A stretch of DNA of 64,000 bases from Rhodohalobacter barkolensis (GTDB lineage: Bacteria > Bacteroidota > Rhodothermia > Balneolales > Balneolaceae): NCBI RefSeq assembly GCF_002834295.1, contig NZ_PISP01000002.1, positions 434,001-498,000 of the forward strand, read 5' to 3'. The number at the start of each line of letters is the position of its first letter. Positions within the stretch are counted from its first letter, which is position 1. The notes beneath the pieces were generated by a model. It searched no databases. It was not told the DNA's origin and saw only the letters and a program-made list of their open reading frames with translations. The position numbers and the translations under genes are program-made. Positions 34,247 through 43,027 of this stretch are shown piece after piece.

Positions 34247-34537
34247 ATGTCAGTCAGTAAAGAAGATGTGTACTATGTTGCAAACCTAGCGCGCTTACAA
34301 TTAAATGATAGCGAAGCTGAAGGCTTGCAAAAAGATATGAATAATATACTGGGCTACATTGAAACCCTGAATGAGCTCGATACATCAGATGTTGAGCCGT
34401 TGGAGCATGTGACTGAAGTAATCTCAACAGAGTTTAGAAAGGACGAAGCGAAAGAACCGTTAAGCCACGAAGACGCCCTGAAGAATGCTCCTGATGCTGA
34501 TTCTGACTATTTCCGTGTTCCCCGTGTGATTGAATAA
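34247..34537 (+). CDS. gatC: Asp-tRNA(Asn)/Glu-tRNA(Gln) amidotransferase subunit C
   Basis: 96 residues with the GatC pattern: VSKEDVYYVANLARLQLNDSE, a helix DMNNILGYIETLNELDTSDV, EPLEHV, the linker FRKDEAKEPLSHEDALKNAP, and the C-terminal YFRVPRVIE. GatC stabilises the GatAB enzyme that amidates misacylated Glu-tRNA(Gln) or Asp-tRNA(Asn). gatA and gatB are not in the window, so the subunits are split across the chromosome, which is common in this lineage. Confidence 0.93.
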   Translation: MSVSKEDVYYVANLARLQLNDSEAEGLQKDMNNILGYIETLNELDTSDVEPLEHVTEVISTEFRKDEAKEPLSHEDALKNAPDADSDYFRVPRVIE

Positions 34538-34587
34538 TCTTTTAGAAGATCAGATTTTTAGTCCAAATTTCAATTCTATCCTAATAA

Positions 34588-37077
34588 ATGGCTTCCAAAA
34601 AGAGTAAAAACAGAGAAAAAAAAGTTCAAAAACCTGACTTTTGGGAGTCGTTATCAGATCGAAAGAAACATCTATACTGCTTAGGGTTTCTTTTTATTCT
34701 ACCGGTAGTTCTTTTTTATTCCACCGTTATTGGCGGGCAGCAGTATATGGGAAACGATGTTATACAATGGAGAGCAGGTGCTGAATCACTGATAGAACAT
34801 CAAGAGCAGTATGATGAACCGGCACACTGGGCAACCAATATGTTCTCCGGAATGCCGGCTACTACCATTTCTCATCCGCCTCAAATCAGTAATCTGGATA
34901 ACACACTTCTAAAATTTCTGCAGTTTATCTATCCCGCCGCAGAGATGTGGATTTTATTGGGTGGCGCCTATCTTATGTTTATTCTTTTGGGTGTAAGACC
35001 ACTGTCAGCAGTTTTTGGAGCAATTATTATTGGGTTGACCACCTATTTACCGATCATCATAGGTGCCGGTCATAACGCAAAGTTTCTGGCGTACATTTAC
35101 ATACCCTGGCTTTATAATGGATATTTTCTTTTAACGAGGTCTAAAGTGAATCCATGGCTGGCAATGTTTCTGTTTGCCTGGGCATTGACTCTTCATCTGC
35201 GCGCCTATCATCCTCAGGTAACTTATTTCTTTCTGTTTCCACTTGGCACTCTCTTCATTTATGATTTGGTAAAAGCCATCCAATCAAAAGAATTTAAACC
35301 ATTTGCCATTCACACGGGATGGTTAGTCGGGGCGGCAGTCGTCGCAGTTCTCATTTCTATTCAGCTCTATTGGAGTACTTTAGAGTACTCATCATTTAGC
35401 ATGAGAGGTGGATCAGAACTTGCCGGAAATGAGGGACTTGCAAGAGATTATGCATTTGCCTGGTCGCAGGGCTGGGGTGAACTGCTGACATTAATCATTC
35501 CTGGAGCTTATGGTGGTTCGGAGCTTTATTGGGGCCCAAAGTCTTTTACGAGTGGTCCACACTATTTTGGAGCCCTCTCACTCTTATTTTTAGTTGTTGG
35601 AATATTAAAGTCCACACACAAATTAAAATGGGTATTTTTAGGGCCGGGTATTGCTACACTGCTTTTTTCTTTGGGGGAGAACTTCGGTGCACTCAATAAC
35701 GTAATGTTCGCATATTTTCCCCTATTCGATAAATTTCGAGTGCCGGAAATGTGGTTGATGATCTCTGTTTTTTGTTTTTCCGTTCCGGCCGTTTTTGGAT
35801 TAGACTGGATGCTTGATAAGATCAGAGAAAAGAAAAATTCAACTCAATGGAAGAAACCTTTATACATCGCCTCAGGTGTTGGTTTAATTGCAGTTTTGAT
35901 TGGGTTTCAGTTTTTATCCTTCGAAAAACCGGGTGAACGACAGAATATTGCAGAACAGATAGCAAGTCAGAATGAAGTACCTGTTGACGATCCCAGAGTT
36001 TCACAGGCAGTTGACAGGTACCTACAGAATGAGATGATACCCCAGCGTGAAGAGCTTGCACGAGGGGATACACTTCGATTCGCCCTTTTCTTTTTTGCGG
36101 GAGTGGGAATTCTGTTTGCTGTGGGAATGCAAAAGCTCTCACTATCTGTTGGGGGTATGCTGTTTTGCGTATTGCTGGCTGCTGATTTTATACGAGTGGA
36201 TCAGCGATATATGAGTGAAGGTTCATTGGTTAGCCAGGATCTGGATCGAGAACAGGTTTTGGACAGAATGGAGCGAGAAATTGATCGAGTGTTAAAGGAT
36301 GGGGTTGTCAATGATGAAGGTTGGAAATACAGGGTTTTACCGATGCTGGATAATCCGTTTAATAATGCAACACCAGCCTATTTTTATCCGTCGCTGGGTG
36401 GTTATTCCGGAGCCAAACTCGGATACTATCAGGACCTGATCGATGAGGCACTTTTTTCAGGCGTGAATGGTGTCAATAAGGGCGTTTTAAATATGCTGAA
36501 TGTGAAATATCTATCTGCGCAGGGTGCATTTAATATCCCCGGGTTTGAGCCCGTATATCAGGGGGGAGATGGAGTTGTCATGGAAAACCAGGATGTACTG
36601 CCGAAAGCGTGGTTTGTTGATCGGGTAGAAAGATCAGAAGGTCAAACGGATGTGCTGAATCAAATATCTGAAGATTTTAATCCATCTGACGTAGCTTTTA
36701 CGGTTGAAAATATTGGTGACTATCCTTCAGATGCGGATAGGTCTGTTTCTGTATCAACATACAATGCAAATGAAATTGAATTGCAAATCAGTGCAGAGGA
36801 GAGTGGGTTTTTAGTTCTCAGTGAAATCTGGTATCCCAAAGGCTGGGTAACAACATTAAACAGAGAGCCGATTGACATGATTCGTACAAATTATGTGCTT
36901 CGAGGTTTCGAAATCCCATCCGGCGAACACACTTTGACCATGAAAATGGAACCTGTCTGGTACGAAACGGGGAAATGGTTATCCCGAATTGGTACTGTGA
37001 TGTTGTTCTTGATTTTGGCCATTGGTCTCATCCAATTTAAAAAAGAAAAAGGTGGCGAAATATCCCGTCAGGATTAA
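34588..37077 (+). CDS. YfhO-family polytopic membrane protein
   Basis: 829 residues. A basic start is followed by about 12 hydrophobic segments (first at about 31-52) and a second, soluble half containing YRVLPMLDNPFNNATPAYFYPS and GYSGAKLGYYQDLIDE, then a final helix. The first loop GGQQYMGNDVIQW and EPAHWATNMFSGMPA give a GT-C-like pattern; the YfhO family is distantly related to GT-C glycosyltransferases that act on polyprenyl-phosphate sugars at the membrane. It begins 50 bases after gatC and eight bases before the TupA-like gene, so it belongs with the polysaccharide genes. Substrate unknown. Confidence 0.82.
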   Translation: MASKKSKNREKKVQKPDFWESLSDRKKHLYCLGFLFILPVVLFYSTVIGGQQYMGNDVIQWRAGAESLIEHQEQYDEPAHWATNMFSGMPATTISHPPQISNLDNTLLKFLQFIYPAAEMWILLGGAYLMFILLGVRPLSAVFGAIIIGLTTYLPIIIGAGHNAKFLAYIYIPWLYNGYFLLTRSKVNPWLAMFLFAWALTLHLRAYHPQVTYFFLFPLGTLFIYDLVKAIQSKEFKPFAIHTGWLVGAAVVAVLISIQLYWSTLEYSSFSMRGGSELAGNEGLARDYAFAWSQGWGELLTLIIPGAYGGSELYWGPKSFTSGPHYFGALSLLFLVVGILKSTHKLKWVFLGPGIATLLFSLGENFGALNNVMFAYFPLFDKFRVPEMWLMISVFCFSVPAVFGLDWMLDKIREKKNSTQWKKPLYIASGVGLIAVLIGFQFLSFEKPGERQNIAEQIASQNEVPVDDPRVSQAVDRYLQNEMIPQREELARGDTLRFALFFFAGVGILFAVGMQKLSLSVGGMLFCVLLAADFIRVDQRYMSEGSLVSQDLDREQVLDRMEREIDRVLKDGVVNDEGWKYRVLPMLDNPFNNATPAYFYPSLGGYSGAKLGYYQDLIDEALFSGVNGVNKGVLNMLNVKYLSAQGAFNIPGFEPVYQGGDGVVMENQDVLPKAWFVDRVERSEGQTDVLNQISEDFNPSDVAFTVENIGDYPSDADRSVSVSTYNANEIELQISAEESGFLVLSEIWYPKGWVTTLNREPIDMIRTNYVLRGFEIPSGEHTLTMKMEPVWYETGKWLSRIGTVMLFLILAIGLIQFKKEKGGEISRQD

Positions 37078-37085
37078 AACATATT

Positions 37086-37943
37086 GTGCGAAGTGTCACC
37101 AGGAAAATTTTTTGGGGCGGTTTTCACAAAATCCTTTCAGACCGTCAGTACGCCAAAATCAGATATTGGTTTGATGTAGGAAGACCACTCGATCTGCGCA
37201 AGCCTTCCGCATTGACAGAGAAAATCCAGTATTTAAAGCTAAATAGTCGAAACCCTTCCCGAAAAATAGCCGCAAATCGATTAAAGGTTAGAGACTATGT
37301 GGGAGAGAAAGTAGGTGAAGAGTATTTAATCCCGTTGTTGCTGCAAACGGATGAGCTGAATATTTCCGATTGGGAATCCCTTCCCGGCAGATTTGTTCTT
37401 AAAGGGAATCACGGCTGCGGAATGGTTAAACTGATTTTTGATAAATCATCTGTGGAATTTGAGGAGATAAAGAAGCTGACTCAGAGTTGGCTCAATTTCG
37501 ACTATGCAAAATTTGGGAGAGAATGGGTATATAAAGATGTACCTCGAAAAATTGTTGTTGAAGAATTACTCACCAGCAGTGAGGATGAGATTCCCGAAGA
37601 CTATAAATTTTTCTGCTTTCACGGTCGGGTTGAGATGATACAGGTTGATATGGGCAGATTTAAAAACCAAAGAAGAAATTTATATAACCGTGATTTTCAA
37701 TTGTTCGATGTAAAATGCCTCTATCCAAATTCAGAAAAGAAGATCACAAAACCACAGAATTTAGATGAGATGATAGATGTGGCTGAACGTCTTGCTTCAG
37801 AATTTGACTTCATCAGAGTCGATTTGTATTCCGTGAATGGCAAAATTTATTTCGGCGAACTGACCAATTTTCCCGGAAATGGATTTATAGCCTATCAACC
37901 GGATAGTTTTGACTTTGAGCTAGGTAAAAAGTTGAAATTGTAA
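37086..37943 (+). CDS. TupA-like ATP-grasp family protein
   Basis: 285 residues from GTG 37086, the first start after YfhO. Features are RPLDLRKPSALTEKIQYLKL at the start, FVLKGNHGCGMVKL (the glycine-rich ATP-grasp segment), WLNFDYAKFGREWVYKDVPRK-type text, EDYKFFCFHGRVEMIQVD, and IRVDLYSVNGKIYFGELTNFPG with the metal-binding D/E pair. It matches the TupA-like ATPgrasp family found in cell-surface polysaccharide loci; such enzymes ligate an acid to an amine or sugar residue, as with glutamyl groups of teichuronopeptide. Probably cytoplasmic. Translation follows YfhO by eight bases. Confidence 0.88.
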   Translation: MRSVTRKIFWGGFHKILSDRQYAKIRYWFDVGRPLDLRKPSALTEKIQYLKLNSRNPSRKIAANRLKVRDYVGEKVGEEYLIPLLLQTDELNISDWESLPGRFVLKGNHGCGMVKLIFDKSSVEFEEIKKLTQSWLNFDYAKFGREWVYKDVPRKIVVEELLTSSEDEIPEDYKFFCFHGRVEMIQVDMGRFKNQRRNLYNRDFQLFDVKCLYPNSEKKITKPQNLDEMIDVAERLASEFDFIRVDLYSVNGKIYFGELTNFPGNGFIAYQPDSFDFELGKKLKL

Positions 37944-37989
37944 ATTAAATCATATTTTTATTTGGTAATAAAATTTAAAAGAATATTTT

Positions 37990-38006
37990 GTTACGTGTAA
38001 CGTAAC
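37990..38006 (+). promoter_or_regulatory. Inverted repeat upstream of higB (candidate HigA operator)
   Basis: GTTACG-TGTAA-CGTAAC, six-base perfect arms around five bases, ending nine bases before the higB ATG. HigA-type antitoxins usually bind such palindromes across their own promoter, so autoregulation is plausible. Confidence 0.5.
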
Positions 38007-38015
38007 ATAGTGCCA

Positions 38016-38297
38016 ATGATTAAATCTTTTGCAGATAAAGAGACTGAAAAGATCTACCATCGTAATTATTCAAAGAATTTTCCTGAAGAGATTCAGCAAT
38101 GAGCATATCGAAAACTGTTGCAAATTGATCTGATGACTGAGCTCAAAGAGCTGCAATCGCCGCCGGGGAATCGACTCGAAAAACTTAAGGGTGATCGGGA
38201 TGGGCAGCATAGTATTCGAATTAACCAGCAATGGAGGATTTGTTTTAAATGGCAAGAAGGGGATGCGTTTGACGTTGAAATTGTAGACTATCATTAA
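38016..38297 (+). pseudogene. higB: higB-like toxin, interrupted by a single in-frame TGA
   Basis: From ATG 38016 to TAA 38297 the frame reads as a 93-residue HigB/RelE-type toxin (MIKSFADKETEKIYHR, FPEEIQQ) except for TGA at 38100-38102 (codon 29). The frame continues AYRKLLQIDL, ELQSPPGNRLEKLKGDR, HSIRINQQWRICF and ends VEIVDYH. Relatives have arginine (CGA) at codon 29, so one C-to-T change explains the stop. The DYH active-site end seen in characterised HigB is retained. An internal ATG 38133 could only yield a 54-residue C-terminal fragment. The intact higA antitoxin starts ten bases downstream. Confidence 0.85.
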
Positions 38298-38307
38298 CTA
38301 AATATAT

Positions 38308-38598
38308 ATGGAAAAGTTAAAACCTGTACACCCCGGAGAAATGTTGAAGGAGGAGTTTTTAGATCCGATAAATATTTCTCAAAGAGAATTTGCACGTATT
38401 ATTAAAGTACCTGCCAACAGAGTGAATCAAATAGTAAATGGAAAACGAGCCATTACAGGAGATACAGCTATACGATTCGGATTGGCATTGAATACCTCAC
38501 CGGAATTCTGGCTTCGTCTTCAAGACCGCTTTGAACTGGAAAAAACGTATGATGAAATTGGTGATTCTCTAAAAAAGGAGATACAACCTATTGTATGA
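38308..38598 (+). CDS. higA: HigA-type antitoxin (XRE helix-turn-helix)
   Basis: 96 residues with the HigA pattern: PVHPGEMLKEEFLDPINISQ, an XRE-type helix-turn-helix (QREFARIIKVPANRVNQIV, GKRAITGDTAIRFG) and the C-terminal NTSPEFWLRLQDRFELEK, with the recognition helix in VNQIVNGKR. It binds and neutralises HigB and represses its own operon in characterised systems. Intact here although the toxin upstream is broken. It lies between polysaccharide genes, as a passenger. Confidence 0.92.
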   Translation: MEKLKPVHPGEMLKEEFLDPINISQREFARIIKVPANRVNQIVNGKRAITGDTAIRFGLALNTSPEFWLRLQDRFELEKTYDEIGDSLKKEIQPIV

Positions 38599-38637
38599 AA
38601 ATTGTTTTTTAGTTGGTGCAAACAGTATAGATCTCTT

Positions 38638-39471
38638 TTAGAGAAAAAGCTTCCGGGTTATCTCTTTCACCAATAGATGGCGTGGGGTTGCTTTAAAGAG
38701 TTCAAGCCACCCGGTATGTTCCCCTTTAGTGACCCGGATCCGGTAATTTTGATACTTAATCTGCTCCGCATTCATCTTTTCCTTATGCTTTTGAAAGCAG
38801 GCGATATACCCATCTATTTGATTTTCGGACGTTGTGATGCTTTCCCGGTCTTCGCTCATATTGACAACCTGCAGAGTATGAGATGCTGTCTTGATCGGGC
38901 CGAAATCATGTGCCAGCCGAATCCATAAATCATAGTCCTGAGCCGATTGAAGTGATTCATCATACCCGCCGATTTTTTGCAGATACTCTTTCTTAGTTAA
39001 AACCTGATTCCCCACCTGATTGTAAAAAAGAAGATCATGAAGTGTGATAACCGGCTTCTTTTTCCATACAATCTCTTTTTCTCCAAAATCCATTCGGTCA
39101 TTTGATGTAACAGCTGAATACTTATCATCAAAATCTTCCATTAATAACTCGATGCGTCTGGGCCTCCAAAAATCATCATCATCAAGCCCGGCAATATATT
39201 GGCCTTCTGCATGATTGATCGCGATGTTTCGGCTGGCGGATGCCCCCTTTGAGGTGCTATTCCGAATTACTTTCAAATTCTTATGTTGATCAGAAAGGGC
39301 TTCCAGCAATTGTGGTGTTTCATCGCCGGAAGCATCATCTACAACAACAATTTCCATATTTTCCCATGTTTGATCCAGAACGGATTGAATGGCGCGTTCC
39401 AGAAGTTCTGCACGATTGTGCGTAGGGATAATTGCTGAAACAAGGGATTTGGAATGATTTTCTGAGCTCAA
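38638..39471 (-). CDS. Family 2 glycosyltransferase
   Basis: 277 residues. GT-A start SAIIPTHNRAELLERAIQSV, VVVDDASGDET, KGASASRNIAI and the metal-binding GLDDDDFW (DxD region), then the acceptor-side GGYDESLQSAQDYDLWIRL. These are complete GT2 landmarks: an inverting transferase using a nucleotide-sugar in the cytoplasm, acting on a lipid-linked or polymer acceptor. The sugar is unknown. It is transcribed opposite to its neighbours and ends 39 bases from the convergent higA stop. Confidence 0.9.
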   Translation of the reverse strand: MSSENHSKSLVSAIIPTHNRAELLERAIQSVLDQTWENMEIVVVDDASGDETPQLLEALSDQHKNLKVIRNSTSKGASASRNIAINHAEGQYIAGLDDDDFWRPRRIELLMEDFDDKYSAVTSNDRMDFGEKEIVWKKKPVITLHDLLFYNQVGNQVLTKKEYLQKIGGYDESLQSAQDYDLWIRLAHDFGPIKTASHTLQVVNMSEDRESITTSENQIDGYIACFQKHKEKMNAEQIKYQNYRIRVTKGEHTGWLELFKATPRHLLVKEITRKLFL

Positions 39472-39519
39472 TTTTCTTCTGCTTCCATTTCGTTATATTT
39501 GTTGCCGGACAAAATACAT

Positions 39520-40446
39520 ATGAAAAACCACACATCCATAACGATCGCTATCTGTACCTACAACCGGGCAGATTATCTGAGTGATACTCTCAGATATTTA
39601 TCGGATCAGACTGCAGATTCAAATCAGTTTGAGATTTTGGTGATTAATAATAACTCGTCAGATCAAACGGCGGAAGTCTGTGCCGATTTTGAGAAAGAGA
39701 ATTCTCGTCTGAACTTCAGAGCAGTTGAAGAAACCCGCCAGGGCCTCTCGTTTGCCAGAAACAGGGCAATTGATGTGGCAACATTCAATTCGGTACTCTA
39801 CATTGATGATGATGTGCGTTTAGACAAAGATTTTATAAAAACGACTCTTGGCAAAATTGCAGAAAATCCGGACGTTAAATGCGCTGGAGGCCGAATATAT
39901 GTCTCTTTTGATGAGGACGAACCCGATTGGATTCCGGCCGAACTGATGCCGATGTTTGGCCTGCATGACCTGGGAGATCGGGAGAAAGTTTATCCCAAAA
40001 CTAACTTTCCGCGAGGTGGTAATATGTTGATCAAAAAAGAGGTTTTTGATGCAATTGGGCGATTTGATACGGATTTGGGCAGAATCGGGAAAGAGCTTTT
40101 GGGAAGCGAAGAGAAGGCTTTTTTTGACCGGGCCAGAGAACACGGTTTTCAGCTTTATTATTGGCCTGAAATGAGTTTGTATCACCGAATCGGGCAAAAA
40201 AGATTGACGAAGGAGTATCTGAGAAATCAGTCAATGGGTATTGGTTATAGTGAAAAAGTTCGTTTGCAGCACTCGCCCGGTAAAAAAGCCGTAAAACTGC
40301 TAAGTGAACTGGTGAAATTTGCCGCGAGTTTAATACTGAGTTTCGGATACCTTTTGAAAGGAAAAGCGAAAGCAGCCTCATTTATCCTGAAATTCAGGAT
40401 TTGGGTCTTGAACGGTTTTTTGAAATCTGATCGGGGAGGGGCGTAG
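39520..40446 (+). CDS. Family 2 glycosyltransferase
   Basis: 308 residues from ATG 39520; an in-frame TTG at 39499 adds seven residues and is not preferred. GT-A landmarks are ITIAICTYNRADYLSDTL, EILVINNNSSDQT, GLSFARNRAIDVA and YIDDDVRLDKDFI (DxD), with NMLIKKEVFDAIGRFD and MGIGYSEKVRL further on. A basic, hydrophobic C-terminal segment (ELVKFAASLILSFGYLLKG) suggests membrane association. The start lies 48 bases from the divergent GT2 gene; the flippase gene follows after two bases. Confidence 0.9.
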   Translation: MKNHTSITIAICTYNRADYLSDTLRYLSDQTADSNQFEILVINNNSSDQTAEVCADFEKENSRLNFRAVEETRQGLSFARNRAIDVATFNSVLYIDDDVRLDKDFIKTTLGKIAENPDVKCAGGRIYVSFDEDEPDWIPAELMPMFGLHDLGDREKVYPKTNFPRGGNMLIKKEVFDAIGRFDTDLGRIGKELLGSEEKAFFDRAREHGFQLYYWPEMSLYHRIGQKRLTKEYLRNQSMGIGYSEKVRLQHSPGKKAVKLLSELVKFAASLILSFGYLLKGKAKAASFILKFRIWVLNGFLKSDRGGA

Positions 40447-40448
40447 AG

Positions 40449-41948
40449 TTGGGAATTATTGCAAAACAGAGTGTTTGGAATAGTCTGATAATCTATGTGG
40501 GAATCGGTCTCGGTTTTGTTTTGACCGTCTTTCTCTATCCTCACATCCTTGATCCCGACCAATATGGACTTACACGGGTTATGGTTTCTGCTGCTTTAAT
40601 CATGTCTCAATTTGCGCATTTAGGGTTTCAGAATCTGATTCTGCGCTATTTTCCATTTTTTAAGAATGCATCCCCTAAAGAACACGGGTTTCTTTTTTGG
40701 GCACTGACTGTTCCGTTTGGTGGTTTTTTACTTTTTACGATTCTCTTCTTCCTGTTTGATGAACTGTTGATCAGTGTTTACTCTGAACGATCACCGCTTT
40801 TTGTGGACTATTACCTTTGGCTGCTCCCACTGACACTATTTGTACTCTATTTTGAAGTACTCAATAACTATTTGAGATCACTTCGTGACTCTACCACCGG
40901 CTCAATTGTTAATGAAGTGTCACAGCGGTTGTTTGCCATTCTATTTCTGGGCTTCTACTTCTTTGGATGGATCAATTTTGCACAGTTTGTAGCTCTGTTT
41001 GTTCTGAGTTATGCATCACAACCACTTATCATCTTGGCGCAGATCATCCGTAAAAAAGAGTTTAGAATTAAACCCAACTTCAGGATTTTGAAGAAAAGCT
41101 TGGTGAAAGGGATGGCCAATTATAGTCTCTATTCTCTGCTGGGTGGGTTAACAACGGTTCTTGTCTGGAATGTGGATGTGTTGATGCTTGGTTCTATGGC
41201 AGGCCTCGACAGTACCGCTATTTATGCCATAGCATTTTATATCGGCTCAGTAATAGCTGTTCCGCAAAGATCTATTGATAAGATCGCAACTCCGTTGATC
41301 TCGGAATTTATCAAGCAGAAGAAGTGGAATGAAGTAGACAGTATTTATAAAAAGACATCGCTGAATCAACTTATTCTCGGGCTAACTATTTTTGGGATTA
41401 TATGGCTGAACGTGGATTTGCTCTTCTCGTTTTTGCCGGAGTTATATCGGGATGGAAAATGGGTGGTGTTTATTATCGGTATTGGTAAATTGATCGATAT
41501 CGGGAACGGTTCAAACGGTGTGATTTTACTGAACTCCAAGCACTACAGAGTTAGTTTCTATACAAATATCATTTTAGTTGCGGTGACCATTCTAGCAAAC
41601 TACCTGTTGATTCCTCAATACGGCATTGAAGGCGCAGCGATTGCTTCTGCCGGAGCAATATTTTTATACAACGGAGTAAAGTATTTGTATGTCCGGGTCA
41701 GGATGAACATGACTCCGTTCACGATCAAAACAGTAATTGTATTGTTACTTGGCGCTGCTGCTCTCTACATTTCGGGATGGAGCGAATTTGGTTTTGAGAA
41801 CCTATGGATATCCGGAACGCTTCAGTCTTTGATATACTTAGCACTTTTTGTGGCACCGCTGCTCTATTTCAAAGTGTCGGCAGACATAAATGAATTGATT
41901 TCTAACTTTATAAATAGAAACCAACATGAAAGCACTTCTGATAAATAA
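40449..41948 (+). CDS. Polysaccharide flippase (Wzx/MATE-like, MOP superfamily)
   Basis: 499 residues from TTG 40449, the only start between the neighbouring stop and the first helix. About 12-14 transmembrane helices: the first, SLIIYVGIGLGFVLTVFLYPHIL, includes the GQYG-like LDPDQYGLTRVM, diagnostic for the oligosaccharide flippase/O-antigen transporter family. The last segment ends with a hydrophilic tail. It would move a lipid-linked oligosaccharide to the periplasmic face. The frame extends 23 bases into the downstream oxidoreductase gene. Confidence 0.9.
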   Translation: MGIIAKQSVWNSLIIYVGIGLGFVLTVFLYPHILDPDQYGLTRVMVSAALIMSQFAHLGFQNLILRYFPFFKNASPKEHGFLFWALTVPFGGFLLFTILFFLFDELLISVYSERSPLFVDYYLWLLPLTLFVLYFEVLNNYLRSLRDSTTGSIVNEVSQRLFAILFLGFYFFGWINFAQFVALFVLSYASQPLIILAQIIRKKEFRIKPNFRILKKSLVKGMANYSLYSLLGGLTTVLVWNVDVLMLGSMAGLDSTAIYAIAFYIGSVIAVPQRSIDKIATPLISEFIKQKKWNEVDSIYKKTSLNQLILGLTIFGIIWLNVDLLFSFLPELYRDGKWVVFIIGIGKLIDIGNGSNGVILLNSKHYRVSFYTNIILVAVTILANYLLIPQYGIEGAAIASAGAIFLYNGVKYLYVRVRMNMTPFTIKTVIVLLLGAAALYISGWSEFGFENLWISGTLQSLIYLALFVAPLLYFKVSADINELISNFINRNQHESTSDK

Positions 41949-42912
41949 TCAATCCGACGAACCGGTAATGGAGATGGGGGATTATCCAACTCCTAAACCC
42001 GGAGAGCGTGAACTGTTGGTAAAGGTAAAATCCACAGCACTGAATAGAGCTGATCTGCTTCAGAAAAGAGGGAAATATCCGGTTCCTAAGGGTGAATCGT
42101 CAATACTAGGATTGGAAATGTCCGGCGTTGTTGAGTCTGTGGGAAAAGGTGTCGGAAAGTTTAAAAAAGGAGATCGTGTGTTTGGTCTGCTTGGTGGTGG
42201 AGGATATGCCGAGTATTGTACGATTCATGAAGAGATGGCAATTCAGATGCCCGATTTTCTGTCGTTTGAAGAGGCTGCGGCCATCCCGGAGGTTTTTTTG
42301 ACAGCCTACCAGGCGTTGATCTGGCTTGGAGAGTTGAAGGATGGGGAGACGGTTTTGATTCATGCAGGCGCGAGCGGAGTGGGTACGGCAGCGATCCAAT
42401 TGGCTAAAAAATTGAGGAAATCTCAAATAGCGGTTACAGCCGGCAGTAAAGAGAAACTGAATCTTTGCCGGTCGTTGGGCTCTGCACTCCAGATAAATTA
42501 CAAAGAGGAAGATTTTGTTGAAAAGATTAAACAGCGATTTGGCGAGAGCAGTGTGGATCTGATTGTCGATTTTGTGGGATCGCCCTATTGGGAGAAAAAT
42601 ATCAGCTCTCTGGCGATTGATGGCCGTTTGATTTATCTATCCATGTTGGGTGGGGCTAAGGTTGAAGAGATGAGTCTGGTGCCCATTTTAAGAAAAAGGC
42701 TGACTGTCCGCGGTTCAACTCTGCGCAATCGATCGATTGAGTATAAAAAACAACTGACAGATGAATTCTGGAGAAATACCAAGGATTATTTTGAAAATGA
42801 GGAACTCGCTCCTGTAATCAGTGCAATTTTTGATTGGAAAGATGTGGAAAAAGCTCACCAAATGATGAATGAGAATCGCAATGCAGGAAAGATTGTACTT
42901 ACCAATATGTAG
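41926..42912 (+). CDS. Zinc-free NAD(P)H:quinone oxidoreductase (zeta-crystallin / TP53I3-like)
   Basis: 328 residues, medium-chain dehydrogenase fold without the catalytic zinc cysteines. Visible motifs are VKVKSTALNRADLLQKRGKYP, GLEMSGVVESVG, GDRVFGLLGGGGYAEY, the nucleotide-binding VLIHAGASGVGTAAIQLAK, and the C-terminal DVEKAHQMMNENRNAGKIVL. The NRADLLQ-type text is shared by PIG3-like quinone reductases. It overlaps the flippase by 23 bases, so it may be co-transcribed, although it is not an obvious polysaccharide gene. Confidence 0.9.
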   Translation: MKALLINNQSDEPVMEMGDYPTPKPGERELLVKVKSTALNRADLLQKRGKYPVPKGESSILGLEMSGVVESVGKGVGKFKKGDRVFGLLGGGGYAEYCTIHEEMAIQMPDFLSFEEAAAIPEVFLTAYQALIWLGELKDGETVLIHAGASGVGTAAIQLAKKLRKSQIAVTAGSKEKLNLCRSLGSALQINYKEEDFVEKIKQRFGESSVDLIVDFVGSPYWEKNISSLAIDGRLIYLSMLGGAKVEEMSLVPILRKRLTVRGSTLRNRSIEYKKQLTDEFWRNTKDYFENEELAPVISAIFDWKDVEKAHQMMNENRNAGKIVLTNM

Positions 42913-43027
42913 CGGGTTAGATAGATTTAACGAAATATCCGTGATTGTTAATCAGATCTATAGGCATAAATGCATAGGTTCTCCTATTCTTTAAGACAGG
43001 GATAGATAACATACCTGAATACCCTAA

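Noticed and set aside
38100-38102. TGA in higB as selenocysteine or recoded tryptophan
   Set aside because: No selenocysteine hairpin is apparent after the codon, and relatives have arginine. All other genes here treat TGA as a stop.
40031-40562. Antisense reading frames in the glycosyltransferase/flippase region
   Set aside because: They lack motifs, overlap well-supported GT2 and flippase genes, and are shadows of their codon pattern.
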